Position numbers and translations under genes: made by a program
Part shown: positions 1-9,148 of the stretch, one piece after another
How positions within the stretch are numbered: position 1 is the stretch's first letter
Layout of the letters: the number at the start of each line of letters is the position of its first letter
The notes under the pieces: model-generated
The model's database searches: none
The model's input: the letters and a program-made list of their open reading frames with translations, nothing else
What the model was told of the DNA's origin: nothing
From: Bacteroidota bacterium
Lineage (GTDB): Bacteria; Bacteroidota; Bacteroidia; UKL13-3
Direction of reading: 5' to 3'
DNA length: 56,956 nt
Assembly (NCBI GenBank): GCA_947464275.1
Contig: CANHVU010000023.1
Span: 1-56,956, forward strand

Positions 1-921
1 GGAAATTTAATAATAAAAAATCAAAATGGTGTTATTGCTATAGATCCATTTTTTTCAAATAATAGTGGCATTAAAACTGCTTTAGGTAAAATTAAATTTA
101 ACCAAAACTATTTCAATAAAGGAACCAATTTTATAAATAGGTTTAATATAGACTATAAAGATATAAATAGTATTTTTATTTCACATTCTCATTACGACCA
201 CCTACTAGATTTGGCTTATTTATTAGAAAAGGGACTAGTAAATAAAAACATTAATATTTTTGGTGATAATTCAACAAGAACCATCGTAAAAAATTTTATT
301 GTGAATTATACTTTTAATAATGCTGATAGTTTTGTCTTTAAAAATGAAGTAAATCCGAAATGGATTAATATTAAACCCAATATGCGGATGTTAATCATAC
401 CATCAAGTCATGCGCCACACCTCGGGAAAATACATTTAATGAGGGGTCATTCTGATAGTAATTATTTTAACAATTTTATTAACTCTACTCAAAAATTAAA
501 TGCCAATCAATTTAAAGAAGGTAATACTTATGCATTTATTTTAGACATTATGCAAAGTGACACTATAGCTTTTAGAACTTTAATAAAGGGTGCCGGTTGT
601 GAAATAAATAATGGTGAAGTTAGCAAGGAAATTTTAAAAGAACATTCAATTGATTTAGCCATTTTGCAAATTGCATCAGCTAATTTTACCGACTGCTATC
701 CTCAAAATTTATTGAACCAAATAAAACCAAAGAAAGTAATTTTAACTCATTGGGAAGATTTTTTTAAACCTTATGCACCTGAAAAAATAAAGACTGTTAG
801 AGCCACAAATTTCAACTATTTTTTATCCCAAGTTAGGAAAACAAATATTTGGTCAAATACAGAGTTGAAAGATGTTTTTTACATGGGAAAACCTGGAACC
901 ATGTTTAATGTAAATTATTAA
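1..921 (+). CDS. Metallo-beta-lactamase-fold hydrolase, 5' end outside window
   Basis: The reading frame is open from base 1, so this is the C-terminal part of a larger protein; an apparent TTG start at 211 is only an internal codon. The metal-binding signature HSHYDH is encoded at 184-201, just upstream of that false start, and fits the HxHxDH motif of the metallo-beta-lactamase superfamily. Further downstream, an ILTHWEDFF segment near the C-terminus provides another conserved histidine, as in many MBL-fold hydrolases. The substrate cannot be inferred. Its stop codon overlaps by 4 bp the stop codon of the convergent apaG gene. Fold assignment is fairly secure; the biological role is unknown. 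Confidence 0.8.
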   Translation, partial: GNLIIKNQNGVIAIDPFFSNNSGIKTALGKIKFNQNYFNKGTNFINRFNIDYKDINSIFISHSHYDHLLDLAYLLEKGLVNKNINIFGDNSTRTIVKNFIVNYTFNNADSFVFKNEVNPKWINIKPNMRMLIIPSSHAPHLGKIHLMRGHSDSNYFNNFINSTQKLNANQFKEGNTYAFILDIMQSDTIAFRTLIKGAGCEINNGEVSKEILKEHSIDLAILQIASANFTDCYPQNLLNQIKPKKVILTHWEDFFKPYAPEKIKTVRATNFNYFLSQVRKTNIWSNTELKDVFYMGKPGTMFNVNY

Positions 922-1304
922 TTGTTTTTATAAGGCACTATTAATTGAAATTCTGGAATATTAACTATGAATTCTTTCTCATCAATTTGTCGTTGCATGA
1001 TATAAAAACCACTCATTTTACCAAATTCACTAATTAAGGCACAACCAGAAACATAGGTGTATTTTTCGTTTGGCTCTAAGATAGGTTGCTCTCCTACTAC
1101 ACCCTCACCATCAACTTCACTTAAACCTTCATAAGAATCTATTATATTCCAATGTCTGCGAAGTAGTTTTATTGTATATTCGCTTTTGTTCTCAATAACT
1201 ATTCTGTATGCAAACATATGATTTCCATGCGTGTTATTAACCTTATCATTTTGATAATAGGTTTCAACACTTATTTTAACATCATTTGAAATTGCTACTG
1301 GCAT
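918..1304 (-). CDS. apaG: ApaG-domain protein
   Basis: A 128-residue protein made of a single ApaG (DUF525) domain, an immunoglobulin-like beta fold. Recognisable family features are the MFAYRIVIEN strand, the LLRRHWNI segment, the GEGVVGEQPILEPNEKYTY core and the SGFYIMQ strand. In Proteobacteria ApaG is linked to magnesium/cobalt homeostasis and to diadenosine tetraphosphate metabolism, but its biochemical activity is not settled and need not be the same here. Length is usual for the family. It converges with the metallo-beta-lactamase gene with a 4-bp overlap of stop codons and is followed on its 5' side by an unrelated outer-membrane gene about 60 bp away. Confidence 0.9.
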   Translation of the reverse strand: MPVAISNDVKISVETYYQNDKVNNTHGNHMFAYRIVIENKSEYTIKLLRRHWNIIDSYEGLSEVDGEGVVGEQPILEPNEKYTYVSGCALISEFGKMSGFYIMQRQIDEKEFIVNIPEFQLIVPYKNN

Positions 1305-1366
1305 AGTTACAATATTAACTAAATATTCTAATATTTGTTTTTATCAAATTGTAAAAAAATAGCATT

Positions 1367-3025
1367 TTAAAAAGTAAGGGTTACCCCTCCCATACCATTA
1401 AAGCCATAAACATCATAGTTAGCAAAACGCATATATCTGGCAGCAGCCATATTATTAAAGTTTAAAAATACAGACACATTCTTGGTATATCTATAATCAA
1501 TACCCAAATTCAAGTCAACAAACGGATTTAGTTTGACTTCACTCATATTATCCTTATTTCCAGAGGTAGGATTTGTAACTCCACCTGTTCTTTGTCCTAT
1601 AAAGAATATATCTCCACGAAGCATAAACTTATCGCCAATATTATAACTGGTATTTAACTTTATTTCGGTACTTGGACGACTATAAGCAAATTGAAGTTTG
1701 CTCATGCTATAATTATAGGCTTTTGCAATTAATGCAAGTCTCCATTTTTCTCCAATTTGGTAACTTAAGTCTGCAGTAAATGTACTTAATGTAATTTTAC
1801 CTTCATCGTAAATAATTTTTTGCAAACTGCTACTATCTTGCACATAAAACAGCATGTTTTCAATATTGGCAATTGATGCATGTAAAGAATAATTTAATCC
1901 TTTAGCAATATGTCCTTTTAAACCAACATACATTTCAAATAAATTATTGGTATTTTTAAAATTGTAATTGCGTACAAAAGGATTTTCTGCATTGATGCTT
2001 CTAAAAGTATTGATACTATAATTTCCAGTAACACCTCCTAATACAGTTAAAACTTTAGGAACAACATGGTATGCAGCTTCGCCAAATGGATAAAAATGGC
2101 TATTGTTTTTAGACTCAATACTGTCAGAAAAATAAGTAAAATTAAAACCCGCTTTTAAATAATAGTTTTCATCTTCTAAGTTAATACGTGGGTTAAAAAT
2201 AAAAGCTGTTCGCTGCAATGTATTGGAGTTTTTTATATAGCTGATGCTATTAATTCCAGTGTAAAGTGTAAAAGGAATATCACTAATGGTTTTACCTAAA
2301 TTGCCAGCTATTTTAAAATTGTGCTCTACTAAATCAAAGTTATTACTTTGATAATAATAGTTTACATCAAATTTATACTTAAGTGAAATTGTATCGCTCT
2401 TTAAACTCTCCAAAGAAATATTTAAATCAAACAGGTTGTAAATATTTTTCAAAGTATCTTCTTTAGCACTATTTACTGTTGGTAAAAAACCATAATTATA
2501 AACCACATTTCTATGGTATAATGCAGATACGCTTAAGATAGAATTATTAAAGAACCGCTTGCTATGTCCAGCCAATGTATTATTACTGAAATTGTTAAAC
2601 TCCCTATCACCATTGCTAGATAAATGTTTAAAAAACACACCATTATTCCATGTTTTATTGCGCATACTATTTACGTATACTTCGGCTAATGGTGTAGCAT
2701 AATTTCCAAATCCTAGCCTAAAATAATTATTGCGCAATTTGGGAAGTAAAGCATTACCCAAACTAATTGGTTTTATGGTATAAATTGTTGGATTAGTTTC
2801 TGTATTTAAATCAGGAACTTTATACGTAAAAGTAGGCTTAACACTTTGTGGTTGTTCTGGATTAGGATTAACAGGTATTTTTATTGATTCAGATAAGGTT
2901 GGTACATATTTAATATTTACCGTTAATCCATCATCGAGTGAGTCTTGCTCAGTTTTTTGGGCTATTGACGTCAAAGCAACGCCATTCAAAATCAAAAATG
3001 TTATATAAAATTTAATATTTTTCAT
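1367..3025 (-). CDS. Outer-membrane beta-barrel protein paired with TPR protein
   Basis: A 552-residue protein with an N-terminal Sec signal peptide (MKNIKFYITFLILNGVALTS, cleaved near SIA|QKT), a proline-rich periplasmic linker (residues about 35-90) and a long run of alternating-residue amphipathic strands ending in an aromatic residue (GGVTLTF), the usual outer-membrane barrel ending. No canonical plug domain or TonB box is clear, so it is not called a TonB-dependent receptor. It starts 39 bp after the TPR gene on the same strand, and the two probably form an operon and may act together in the envelope. Exact transport or assembly function cannot be read from the sequence. Confidence 0.75.
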   Translation of the reverse strand: MKNIKFYITFLILNGVALTSIAQKTEQDSLDDGLTVNIKYVPTLSESIKIPVNPNPEQPQSVKPTFTYKVPDLNTETNPTIYTIKPISLGNALLPKLRNNYFRLGFGNYATPLAEVYVNSMRNKTWNNGVFFKHLSSNGDREFNNFSNNTLAGHSKRFFNNSILSVSALYHRNVVYNYGFLPTVNSAKEDTLKNIYNLFDLNISLESLKSDTISLKYKFDVNYYYQSNNFDLVEHNFKIAGNLGKTISDIPFTLYTGINSISYIKNSNTLQRTAFIFNPRINLEDENYYLKAGFNFTYFSDSIESKNNSHFYPFGEAAYHVVPKVLTVLGGVTGNYSINTFRSINAENPFVRNYNFKNTNNLFEMYVGLKGHIAKGLNYSLHASIANIENMLFYVQDSSSLQKIIYDEGKITLSTFTADLSYQIGEKWRLALIAKAYNYSMSKLQFAYSRPSTEIKLNTSYNIGDKFMLRGDIFFIGQRTGGVTNPTSGNKDNMSEVKLNPFVDLNLGIDYRYTKNVSVFLNFNNMAAARYMRFANYDVYGFNGMGGVTLTF

Positions 3026-3064
3026 ACTTAGTTATGCTTTAAAAAATTAATGACTTTTCAGAAA

Positions 3065-6000
3065 TTAGTCGCGGCTTTTTATCCTTTCATCCACTTTCTT
3101 TTTCTGTTCTAATTTTCCTTTAGCTTCGTCTTCTTCTATTTTCTTCAACTTTTCTAAAGCAATAATTTTCAAATCATCTTTACTGTATTCATCTATAATA
3201 CTTTGTAAAGTAGCTTTGGCTTGGAAATAATCTTTTTGAGCTACATAATTATCGGCTAATAAAATAAAAGCTTTAGCCACCCAATATTCATAATTTCCAA
3301 AATTATCGTTTAATTCAAAAATGGTTTTGATACTTGTTTTATAATCTTTTCTCAAATACTGAATTAATGCAATATTGTAATTAGCTTCTGCGCCTATGGC
3401 TTTTTCTTTGTTTTCTTTTAGCAAATATTGGAAATCGGCCCAAGCACTATCAGGCTTATTACGGCCCATATAAAATCTTGCTATGTTTAACTTTGCATCA
3501 GATAAACCTTCCTTGGTAGCAATTCCAGAATTAACATATCTAAATGAAACTTGAGTAGCAGTATCCATTTTATTCATAATCATAGCTGCACGTAACTGAC
3601 CTAATAATGATAATTGTAAATTATCTTTATTACCAGCTATACGTTCCAATGCAGCATAATATTCAAATGCTTTTTCATAATTTTTACGTAAATAATAAAT
3701 TACTGCAGTTTGACGAGTACTACGTTCAGTAAAATCACTTCTAATGGCATTGGCAGTATATTCATAGCCAATCAAAGCATCATCATAAGCTTTTAAAGCA
3801 TTATCACTTTCAGCTTTGTAATAATAGGCTTTAGCTGTAAAATAGCCACCAGCAAATCGATTTAAATAATTTCCAAAACCTTTACTAGCTTTTGTAAAAT
3901 CGCGAGTAGCACTTGTGAAATCTTTTTTACTAAAATATTCTACAGCCGCTTTATAATTGTTAAACGCTGATTGGTATGTTAAAGAATCTTGCGATGAGGC
4001 TGACTCAATAATATTGGGTAAACTTTTAATAAAATCAAAATAGGTGTCGCTTTCTCCTTTACTTACTAAAATATTTTTCAATACCACTAAACCTTGACGA
4101 GCTTCATCAGAATTAGTATAATTAGTTGATAATATTTTCATCGTTGCAATTGCATCTTCATCTTTGGCTAAGTTAAATAATGTAAGTCCTTTATTTAAAT
4201 ATGCCTTACGTATAAATGTACTTCTAGGATAATTATCAATGATATTGTTAAATCCCTTTAAGGCATCTTGTAGATTGCCACTTTTAAGTTGTTCATCTGC
4301 TCTTTCAAATAATGCATCATCAATAAAAATAGATTTAGGAAATCGCTCAATTAATAGTCCTAATGTATTAATTTTATCATTCGATTTTTTTATTACACCT
4401 TGAATCATTGCCTTTTGAAACAAACAATAATCACTTCCATTTAAATCTTTATTTACAACCAAACTGTAATATTCAATTGATTTGGCATAACTACCTTCAG
4501 CAAAATAACAATCAGCAGTGCGAGTAACGGCATCGGTGTATATATCAGGATTTGACATTTTCACATCTAATTCAGCGTACTTTTTAAAACTTTCAATAGC
4601 ATTCTTATAATCATTTGCTTTAAGATATGCATATCCTAAACTGTAAAAAGAAGTAGTATAAAAACGAGTTATTTTTAATTCTTCAACTTGCTGTGCTTTC
4701 TTAAATTGAGTTGTGGCTCCATTAAAATCATTTTCTTTATATGCAATTTCTGCTATCCAAAAATGACTTAAACCAATCATTTGTAAATTGTATTTTCCAC
4801 CAGCTATTACTTTAGAAAAGTATTCTGCAGCCATTTTATAATCGTTTTGCAAATACAATTCTTCGGCTCTGTAGTAGTATATTTTTTGTAAATTATTTAA
4901 ATCTTTATCGTCCTTATCATCAATACTTTCAAGTATTTTTATAGCTTCTTTATAGTTTTTACTTGTAAGCAATAAATTACTAATTAAACTTTTAGCCTCT
5001 GTAATATAAAGTGATTTGGGGTATGTTTCAATGAATGAAGTTAAACTAGTTAAAGCATTGCTATTAGTGGAAATTTCATAACTTAATTTTGCATTATTAA
5101 ATAGTGCCTCTTCGTTTAATTTAGTAATAAAACCCAAATTTAAGCACTTACTAAATGCGGTTCTAGCATTATTTTTTTTATCAACTGCCAAATAACTTTC
5201 AGCTAATTGAAAAAAAGAATATTGAGTTAAAGTATCCTTTTCCTCGGTAACTTTTAAAAAGTTTTCAATAGCTTTATCATATTGTTTATTTACTTTATAC
5301 GAATAAGCTAATCTATAAAAATCATTACGTGAAGGAACTGCTGGAGCTTCATTTATGTATTTAATTAAATATGGCAATGCCTTGTCATAATTTTTTTGAA
5401 TATAGTGTGATTGACCTAGCATACCTGCCACATCAATAGCAACATCTTTATTAGTAATTGTATCACAATATTTAATTACTTGGCTGTAATCTTTTTTGGC
5501 AAAATAAATTTGAGCTACATATACATTACTTAGTGGACCAAAGGTTTTATTGTTTTTTACTCTTCCAAAATGTTCTAATGCTTCATCATAATTGGCCTGA
5601 CGATAGCAGACATAACCATAATAATAATTGACAGCTTCGTAATATTTTGTTTTTGGGTCTTTAATTCTTTTAAATGCATTCTGTGACTCATCAAAATTTT
5701 CGGTTTTAAAATTACAAAATCCTTTTATGAAATAATACTCCAATTGCTGGTTATCATCTAAATATTCAACATCAAAATCAGTCAACGAAGCAGCTGATTT
5801 TTTATAATCTTTATTTCTATAGTAATGGCGAGCTAATTGGTATTTTGCTAAAACGGCTTTGTCGTACTGCGGATAATTTTTTATAATGGTTGAGAGCAAT
5901 TTTGGGGCATCATTATTGGCTAATTCCATAGCGCAAGTAGCTGCATAATATTTTGCGTTTACTACATAAACTTCATCTTTGCTTTTATCGGCAAACATGT

Positions 6001-6184
6001 TGAAGTGTTTTTGAGCCGCAGCATATTTTTCTTTATCAAAAAGCTCTATTGCGCGCTGATAAATTCTGGACTCATCTTCGTAAATAGCCGTTTTTTGGGC
6101 TAATGCACTGTTTTGCAAAAACAAAATCAATGCAAATGCACTATATTTTAAATATTTTATTAAAGCTAAATTGCTCTGTAGCAT
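3065..6184 (-). CDS. Large periplasmic tetratricopeptide-repeat protein
   Basis: 1039 residues: a signal peptide (hydrophobic segment around residues 13-28, cleavage near ALA|QKT) followed almost entirely by TPR helices. Repeated signatures such as YDEALEHFGRV, YDKAIENFLKV, YKNAIESFKKYAEL and YEKAFEYYAAL show canonical 34-residue units spread over the whole length. The C-terminus is a short lysine/glutamate-rich coil. TPR scaffolds of this size in Bacteroidota are typically secreted or envelope adaptors. The adjacent downstream outer-membrane barrel gene on the same strand suggests a two-protein envelope complex, possibly a TPR periplasmic partner bound to the barrel. No enzymatic motif is visible. 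Confidence 0.85.
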   Translation of the reverse strand: MLQSNLALIKYLKYSAFALILFLQNSALAQKTAIYEDESRIYQRAIELFDKEKYAAAQKHFNMFADKSKDEVYVVNAKYYAATCAMELANNDAPKLLSTIIKNYPQYDKAVLAKYQLARHYYRNKDYKKSAASLTDFDVEYLDDNQQLEYYFIKGFCNFKTENFDESQNAFKRIKDPKTKYYEAVNYYYGYVCYRQANYDEALEHFGRVKNNKTFGPLSNVYVAQIYFAKKDYSQVIKYCDTITNKDVAIDVAGMLGQSHYIQKNYDKALPYLIKYINEAPAVPSRNDFYRLAYSYKVNKQYDKAIENFLKVTEEKDTLTQYSFFQLAESYLAVDKKNNARTAFSKCLNLGFITKLNEEALFNNAKLSYEISTNSNALTSLTSFIETYPKSLYITEAKSLISNLLLTSKNYKEAIKILESIDDKDDKDLNNLQKIYYYRAEELYLQNDYKMAAEYFSKVIAGGKYNLQMIGLSHFWIAEIAYKENDFNGATTQFKKAQQVEELKITRFYTTSFYSLGYAYLKANDYKNAIESFKKYAELDVKMSNPDIYTDAVTRTADCYFAEGSYAKSIEYYSLVVNKDLNGSDYCLFQKAMIQGVIKKSNDKINTLGLLIERFPKSIFIDDALFERADEQLKSGNLQDALKGFNNIIDNYPRSTFIRKAYLNKGLTLFNLAKDEDAIATMKILSTNYTNSDEARQGLVVLKNILVSKGESDTYFDFIKSLPNIIESASSQDSLTYQSAFNNYKAAVEYFSKKDFTSATRDFTKASKGFGNYLNRFAGGYFTAKAYYYKAESDNALKAYDDALIGYEYTANAIRSDFTERSTRQTAVIYYLRKNYEKAFEYYAALERIAGNKDNLQLSLLGQLRAAMIMNKMDTATQVSFRYVNSGIATKEGLSDAKLNIARFYMGRNKPDSAWADFQYLLKENKEKAIGAEANYNIALIQYLRKDYKTSIKTIFELNDNFGNYEYWVAKAFILLADNYVAQKDYFQAKATLQSIIDEYSKDDLKIIALEKLKKIEEDEAKGKLEQKKKVDERIKSRD

Positions 6185-6218
6185 AAATTTATAAATTTTT
6201 AGGTAGTAAAATAAAAGT

Positions 6219-6226
6219 CAAATGTA
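6219..6226 (-). promoter_or_regulatory. Candidate -7 box upstream of the TPR gene
   Basis: On the minus strand the sequence TACATTTG matches the Bacteroidota -7 consensus TAnnTTTG, 35-42 bp upstream of the TPR start codon. A TTG lies upstream, but the spacing is about 16 bp rather than the usual 19, so only the -7 element is called. Confidence 0.35.
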
Positions 6227-6297
6227 AATTGCTTTTATTATTCAATAATCACATTGATTTGGATAGTGTATAGTTTGCTATGCAAATAATTATTTAT

Positions 6298-6340
6298 AAT
6301 AAAAAAGCGCTGCTATTTATAACGTAAATAGCAGCGCTTT
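6298..6340 (-). terminator. Rho-independent terminator after the AsmA-like gene
   Basis: A perfect 16-bp inverted repeat (6304-6319 with 6325-6340, five-base loop) contains the GC-rich core AGCGCTGCTATTTA. Read on the minus strand it is followed by TTTTTTATTA, as in an intrinsic terminator. It lies 45 bp past the stop of the AsmA-like gene and separates it from the TPR/barrel operon. Confidence 0.85.
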
Positions 6341-6384
6341 CATCTAAAAAAATTGCACTTGTTTTTACAATTCCATATTTAGAT

Positions 6385-9057
6385 CTAATTACCAAACAAG
6401 CCTTTGAGTTTCTTTTTAGCTTCTTCTTCCAATTTGTTTTTGGCTTTATCAACCTCCGCTTTAGCTTTTGCTTCAGCTTCTTTTTTTAACCTATCGGCTT
6501 CAGCCTTGGCTTTATTTTCTAATTCTTTTTTCTGTTTTTCAATTTCGGCTTTAGCTTGTTCTTCCAATTCTTTTTTCTTTTTATTTAATTCATCGGAAAG
6601 TTGATTTTTTAAACTGCTAGCCTCATTTTTAACAATATCACTCAAGTTGGTAGTTACAGTAGGTTTAGTAAAAGTACCACCAAGTTTTAAACCAATATTT
6701 ACCATTTCATTTAACTTAACATTGGTTCCACTTTTTTGATTTAATTGAGCCAATACACCATCAAAAGCGGAATTGGCGCTTCCTAAATCTTTACGTGGAA
6801 TAGCTATAGTACCTAAATAAGCTATTGTTTGATCTAAACCAGTTGAACCACTCAAATTTAAAGTTTGTCCACCTAATTTAACATTAAATGGCTTGGTATT
6901 AACTCTACCTCCAACAACCTCATATTTGATAGCAACATTTTTAAATTCAGCTTTTTTCCATTCATCACGTTTAAACACATCCGCAACTTTATTAAATGCT
7001 TCAATATTTGTAACCGAAGCATTGTTAAGTTGTAAATCGCCAGCAATGTATGTTTTTTCATAAATAGGCATCATTTTACTATCTAATTCTGTAGTGAACT
7101 TAGATATTGAAGTGTTAAAAATACCCGTCATTTTTTCGGCAATTGGAGCTATTTTTTGAACAGTATTGAATGTTTTAAATGCTGTTGGTATATCTAAATT
7201 TTTAATTCCAAAAGCCATTTCTACTGTTGGTTTTTTAGGATTGGTAGTTTCGTAATAACCGTCCATTGTCATGCTGCTACCCAGCATATTTAAAGCTACC
7301 TTACTAAAAGTAAGTTTTTGATTAGCTACTTTTACCATTCCATTAAAATTGGTAATATTATAATTGGTGTAAAGTAATTTAGCTATTGAACTTGTTAAAG
7401 TAAAATCAATATTTCTAGGAATTTCAACAACGGCCATTCCACTTGTATCAGCTCCTGCAGATGAGGCAGCAGTTGAAGTATCAGTGCTATTTGATAAAAA
7501 CTGATTGGCATCCATCATATTACTTTTAAAATTTAAGTTTCCAACCAAAGTACCTTTACCAAAAAAGTATGGGAAAAAGTTGCTTAAATCACCATTCATT
7601 TGCATATCGCTGTTACCAATTTTGGCATCAAAATTTGAAAGTGTAACCGTTTTAGGATTAAAAGCCAAAGTAGCATTACTTAAATTCATACCTTGAGGTA
7701 ATTCAACTGATTTATAGTTAATACCACTAACAGCAATGGTTCCACTAGCATTGAAGTTTTCGTAGTTTTTATTTTCAATATCACTAATTTTACCTTTAGC
7801 TGCAAAATCAGAAGTTAATAAACCTGAAAGTGTGGTACCTGCTGGCATTGGCACTATTTTTACTACATTATCCAAATTCAATTTACCTTTTAAATGAGCA
7901 TCAATAAATGGATCTTTCATTGGATTTTCTGCTAATAATTTAGCATCAAATGGATCGCCTTGTAATTCGAAATGCATTTTTGCTAAGTTAATTTTTGTAT
8001 GGTCTAATTTACCATCAGGATTGGTTACATGGAAATCAATAGCAACATTTTCGACTGGAGCAGGCAATGCCGGATACTTAAACCAACCTTGCTCAACCAT
8101 TAAGTTAAAAGCAAATGCGGGCAATTGTTTATCGTTAAAAGTTCCTTTTGCAAAACCATCAAAAGCCAATTTACCTTTTGATTGAATATCTTTAAATGAT
8201 GAACTATAAATAGCAGGAATTAAAGATAAGAAATCTTTAAAATCGTTTTTCTTAGCAGCATATTTTATATCCATATTTATATCATTACCAGCCATTTGTA
8301 CAAAACCATCCATTTTAAAAATCAATTCGTTCAATCCAAACTCATTGTCTTTAAAAGTATATTTACTTTCTTTTTGGTTAGCTTCAATTTCGGCTTTAAA
8401 AGTAGTATGAACCTTACTTAAGTAGCTAACATTAGCCATGTCATAAGTCAATTTAGCTATGTCTAAATCATGTTTCATACTGAAAATATCTTGGTTAAAA
8501 TCACCATTTAAGGTATAATTCATTCCATCTATTTCACTACTCATGTTTCCAACTTTATCGTTGTAACTGATGTAAGCATTTTCTATTTCAAGTTTTTTTA
8601 ACAGAACATCAAATTTGGCTGGTTCGCTAGTAGTTTCGGTTTTTGTAGTATCGGCCGATGGTTTAGCAATATCCCAGTTGGCTTTACCATTACTCAATAC
8701 AATGGCATGAATGCGAGGTTGATTTAAATAAACATTTCTGATTTTTATTTGCCCACCATTTATAACGCTCATCAAATCAAGCGAAACTTCTAATTTATTG
8801 ATAGCTAATAATGTATCAAACTCAAATTCTTCAATACCAACTACCTCAATATTTTTCATAGTTAATGTAAAATCAGGGAACGATTTTAAAATGCTAAAAC
8901 CAATATCATCGCTAAACTTAACTTTGGCATTGATATTTTTATTAGCTTCTTCGGTTACTATTCCTACAATTTTACTTTTAAAAACGAAAGGAAGTGCTAT
9001 TGCAGTTATTAATAATAACCCAATTACAATTGCAACAATTTTTACTATTTTTTTCAT
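6385..9057 (-). CDS. AsmA-like inner-membrane protein with coiled-coil tail
   Basis: 890 residues from the chosen start at 9057 (MKKIVKIVAIVIG), which begins directly at the membrane anchor; an upstream in-frame ATG at 9099 would add 14 residues with no signal function. One N-terminal transmembrane helix is followed by a long beta-rich region typical of AsmA/TamB-type bridge proteins (VKFSDDIGFSILKSFPDFTL, LDLMSVINGGQIKIRNVYL). AsmA relatives are implicated in lipid transport to or homeostasis of the outer membrane. The C-terminal 90 residues are a Lys/Glu/Ala heptad coiled coil (many KAEAD and KKELEE units), an unusual addition that could contact a partner or peptidoglycan. It has its own terminator and probably its own promoter. 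Confidence 0.85.
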   Translation of the reverse strand: MKKIVKIVAIVIGLLLITAIALPFVFKSKIVGIVTEEANKNINAKVKFSDDIGFSILKSFPDFTLTMKNIEVVGIEEFEFDTLLAINKLEVSLDLMSVINGGQIKIRNVYLNQPRIHAIVLSNGKANWDIAKPSADTTKTETTSEPAKFDVLLKKLEIENAYISYNDKVGNMSSEIDGMNYTLNGDFNQDIFSMKHDLDIAKLTYDMANVSYLSKVHTTFKAEIEANQKESKYTFKDNEFGLNELIFKMDGFVQMAGNDINMDIKYAAKKNDFKDFLSLIPAIYSSSFKDIQSKGKLAFDGFAKGTFNDKQLPAFAFNLMVEQGWFKYPALPAPVENVAIDFHVTNPDGKLDHTKINLAKMHFELQGDPFDAKLLAENPMKDPFIDAHLKGKLNLDNVVKIVPMPAGTTLSGLLTSDFAAKGKISDIENKNYENFNASGTIAVSGINYKSVELPQGMNLSNATLAFNPKTVTLSNFDAKIGNSDMQMNGDLSNFFPYFFGKGTLVGNLNFKSNMMDANQFLSNSTDTSTAASSAGADTSGMAVVEIPRNIDFTLTSSIAKLLYTNYNITNFNGMVKVANQKLTFSKVALNMLGSSMTMDGYYETTNPKKPTVEMAFGIKNLDIPTAFKTFNTVQKIAPIAEKMTGIFNTSISKFTTELDSKMMPIYEKTYIAGDLQLNNASVTNIEAFNKVADVFKRDEWKKAEFKNVAIKYEVVGGRVNTKPFNVKLGGQTLNLSGSTGLDQTIAYLGTIAIPRKDLGSANSAFDGVLAQLNQKSGTNVKLNEMVNIGLKLGGTFTKPTVTTNLSDIVKNEASSLKNQLSDELNKKKKELEEQAKAEIEKQKKELENKAKAEADRLKKEAEAKAKAEVDKAKNKLEEEAKKKLKGLFGN

Positions 9058-9148
9058 ATTGAATACTTTCAACTTTTTACTTGGCGAAAATAATGCCAAT
9101 TAATCAATTTTTAAAGTTAATATGTTAAATATGTAATATGTTATAAAA

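Noticed and set aside
1367-3025. Classical TonB-dependent receptor
   Set aside because: A barrel is likely, but no plug domain with a RGP-type motif and no TonB box could be seen; the TPR partner suggests another type of envelope protein.
6404-6604. Plus-strand serine/leucine-rich gene opposite the AsmA tail
   Set aside because: It is the complement of the Lys/Glu coiled coil and has a composition explained by that; no start signal or family.
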